DNA of 5,047 nt from assembly GCA_964593905.1 (NCBI GenBank), contig CAZQLE010000238.1, forward strand, positions 1-5,047. Direction: 5' to 3'. The notes beneath the pieces are model-generated. The model ran no database searches. It had not been told where the DNA came from and saw only the letters and a program-made list of their open reading frames with translations. This DNA comes from CAZQLE01 sp964593905. GTDB taxonomy: Bacteria; Chloroflexota; Anaerolineae; Anaerolineales; Anaerolineaceae. Position 1 is the stretch's first letter, and the number at the start of each line of letters is the position of its first letter. Below, one piece after another: positions 4,575 to 5,047 of the stretch. The translations under genes and the position numbers were made by a program.

Positions 4575-5047
4575 ATGCTCAATATCCATCAAATCTCCCA
4601 TTCCTTTGGTCTCGATATTATTCTGGACCAGATTACATTTTCAGTCAAAGCCAACCAACGTCTTGGTCTGGTGGGGCCTAACGGCTGCGGCAAAACCACC
4701 CTGCTGCGCATCATCACCGGTGAAATTCAGCCAGATCGCGGCGTGGTGCAGCGCGTTCCGGTCGACCTGCGTGTTGGCTATCTTCAGCAGGGTCAGGCGC
4801 AGGCCGGTGACATTTCAATTCAAGATTTTCTAAATGAGGGCAGGCCGCCCGTAGAAGACCTTTATCAACGGCTGGAGAATATTGGCCGCCTGCTGGCGAT
4901 GGCGCCCGAAGACCGTCAGCTGATAGAAGAATATGACACCTTGCTGCAAGTTGCCAGTCAAAATTCGGCTTCGACAGCATCGCTGCAAGAGGTCCTGGGC
5001 CGTTTGAATCTGGATGGCTTCGCACCAGAGGCGCCGCTGTCCATTCT
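4575..5047 (+). CDS. ABC-F family ATPase, N-terminal part (runs off right edge)
   Basis: A soluble ATP-binding protein of the ABC-F group, which bind ribosomes rather than membranes; members include translation factors such as EttA and Uup and antibiotic-resistance proteins. The window holds 157 codons of an expected 500-650. MLNIHQISHSFG (1-12) and ILDQITFSV (16-24) are the usual first strands, GPNGCGKTT (34-42) is Walker A, and VGYLQQ (67-72) is the Q-loop region. Residues 85-140 are the charged helical stretch typical of ABC-F first domains, and APLSIL at the edge stops just short of where the LSGGQ signature should follow. No transmembrane helix is present. ATG 4575 has GAAAGG (4560-4565) 9 bases upstream. 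Which ABC-F subfamily it belongs to cannot be told without the linker and second domain. The leader immediately upstream contains a terminator and possible attenuator. Confidence 0.88.
   Translation, partial: MLNIHQISHSFGLDIILDQITFSVKANQRLGLVGPNGCGKTTLLRIITGEIQPDRGVVQRVPVDLRVGYLQQGQAQAGDISIQDFLNEGRPPVEDLYQRLENIGRLLAMAPEDRQLIEEYDTLLQVASQNSASTASLQEVLGRLNLDGFAPEAPLSI

Noticed and set aside
4714..5025. Minus-strand open frame opposite the ABC-F gene
   Set aside because: The plus-strand frame has Walker A and Q-loop motifs; the opposite frame is low-complexity and has no recognisable motif.

Overview
The window looks like chromosomal DNA of a free-living bacterium of moderate GC content, most plausibly a member of the Chloroflexota (Anaerolineae-like). 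The main hint is two exported peptidase-type lipoproteins, one with the long Thr/Pro-rich spacer after the lipobox that is common in that group. The taxonomic call is an inference from gene style; there is no rRNA or other marker in the window. No mobile element, CRISPR array, tRNA or rRNA gene was seen.

Layout. (1) Positions 1-364, minus strand: the N-terminal part of an M23-type peptidase lipoprotein that runs off the left edge. (2) Positions 365-512: a divergent intergenic region with overlapping inverted repeats and a near-consensus sigma-70-type promoter firing rightwards. (3) Positions 513-2564: serC and serA, the first two steps in making serine from 3-phosphoglycerate, separated by a strong hairpin plus T-tract and followed by a second intrinsic terminator. 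(4) Positions 2629-3516: a ten-helix EamA/DMT-type transporter whose 5' end is ambiguous because the serA terminator overlaps the longest reading frame. (5) Positions 3555-4352: a C39-like cysteine peptidase lipoprotein. (6) Positions 4353-4574: a leader region with an extended -10 promoter candidate, short upstream reading frames, and a terminator just ahead of the next gene. (7) Positions 4575-5047: the start of an ABC-F ATPase that runs off the right edge.

How the parts relate. SerA (3-phosphoglycerate to 3-phosphohydroxypyruvate) and SerC (to 3-phosphoserine) act in consecutive steps and are probably one transcription unit. Both proteins resemble the Bacteroidetes-type enzymes, as I remember them, more than the E. 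coli type. The SerA lacks an ACT domain and carries Lys where the catalytic His is normally found. The transporter and the C39 lipoprotein are 38 bp apart and may be co-transcribed; nothing ties them to serine metabolism.

The most interesting region is the ABC-F leader (about 4395-4574). It can be folded in two mutually exclusive ways: a terminator, or a long-range helix that destroys it. A third pairing, lying in the codons of a tiny upstream reading frame, could switch between them. This is the architecture of ribosome-mediated attenuation known for some antibiotic-resistance ABC-F genes. Here it is a hypothesis from hand-folding only.
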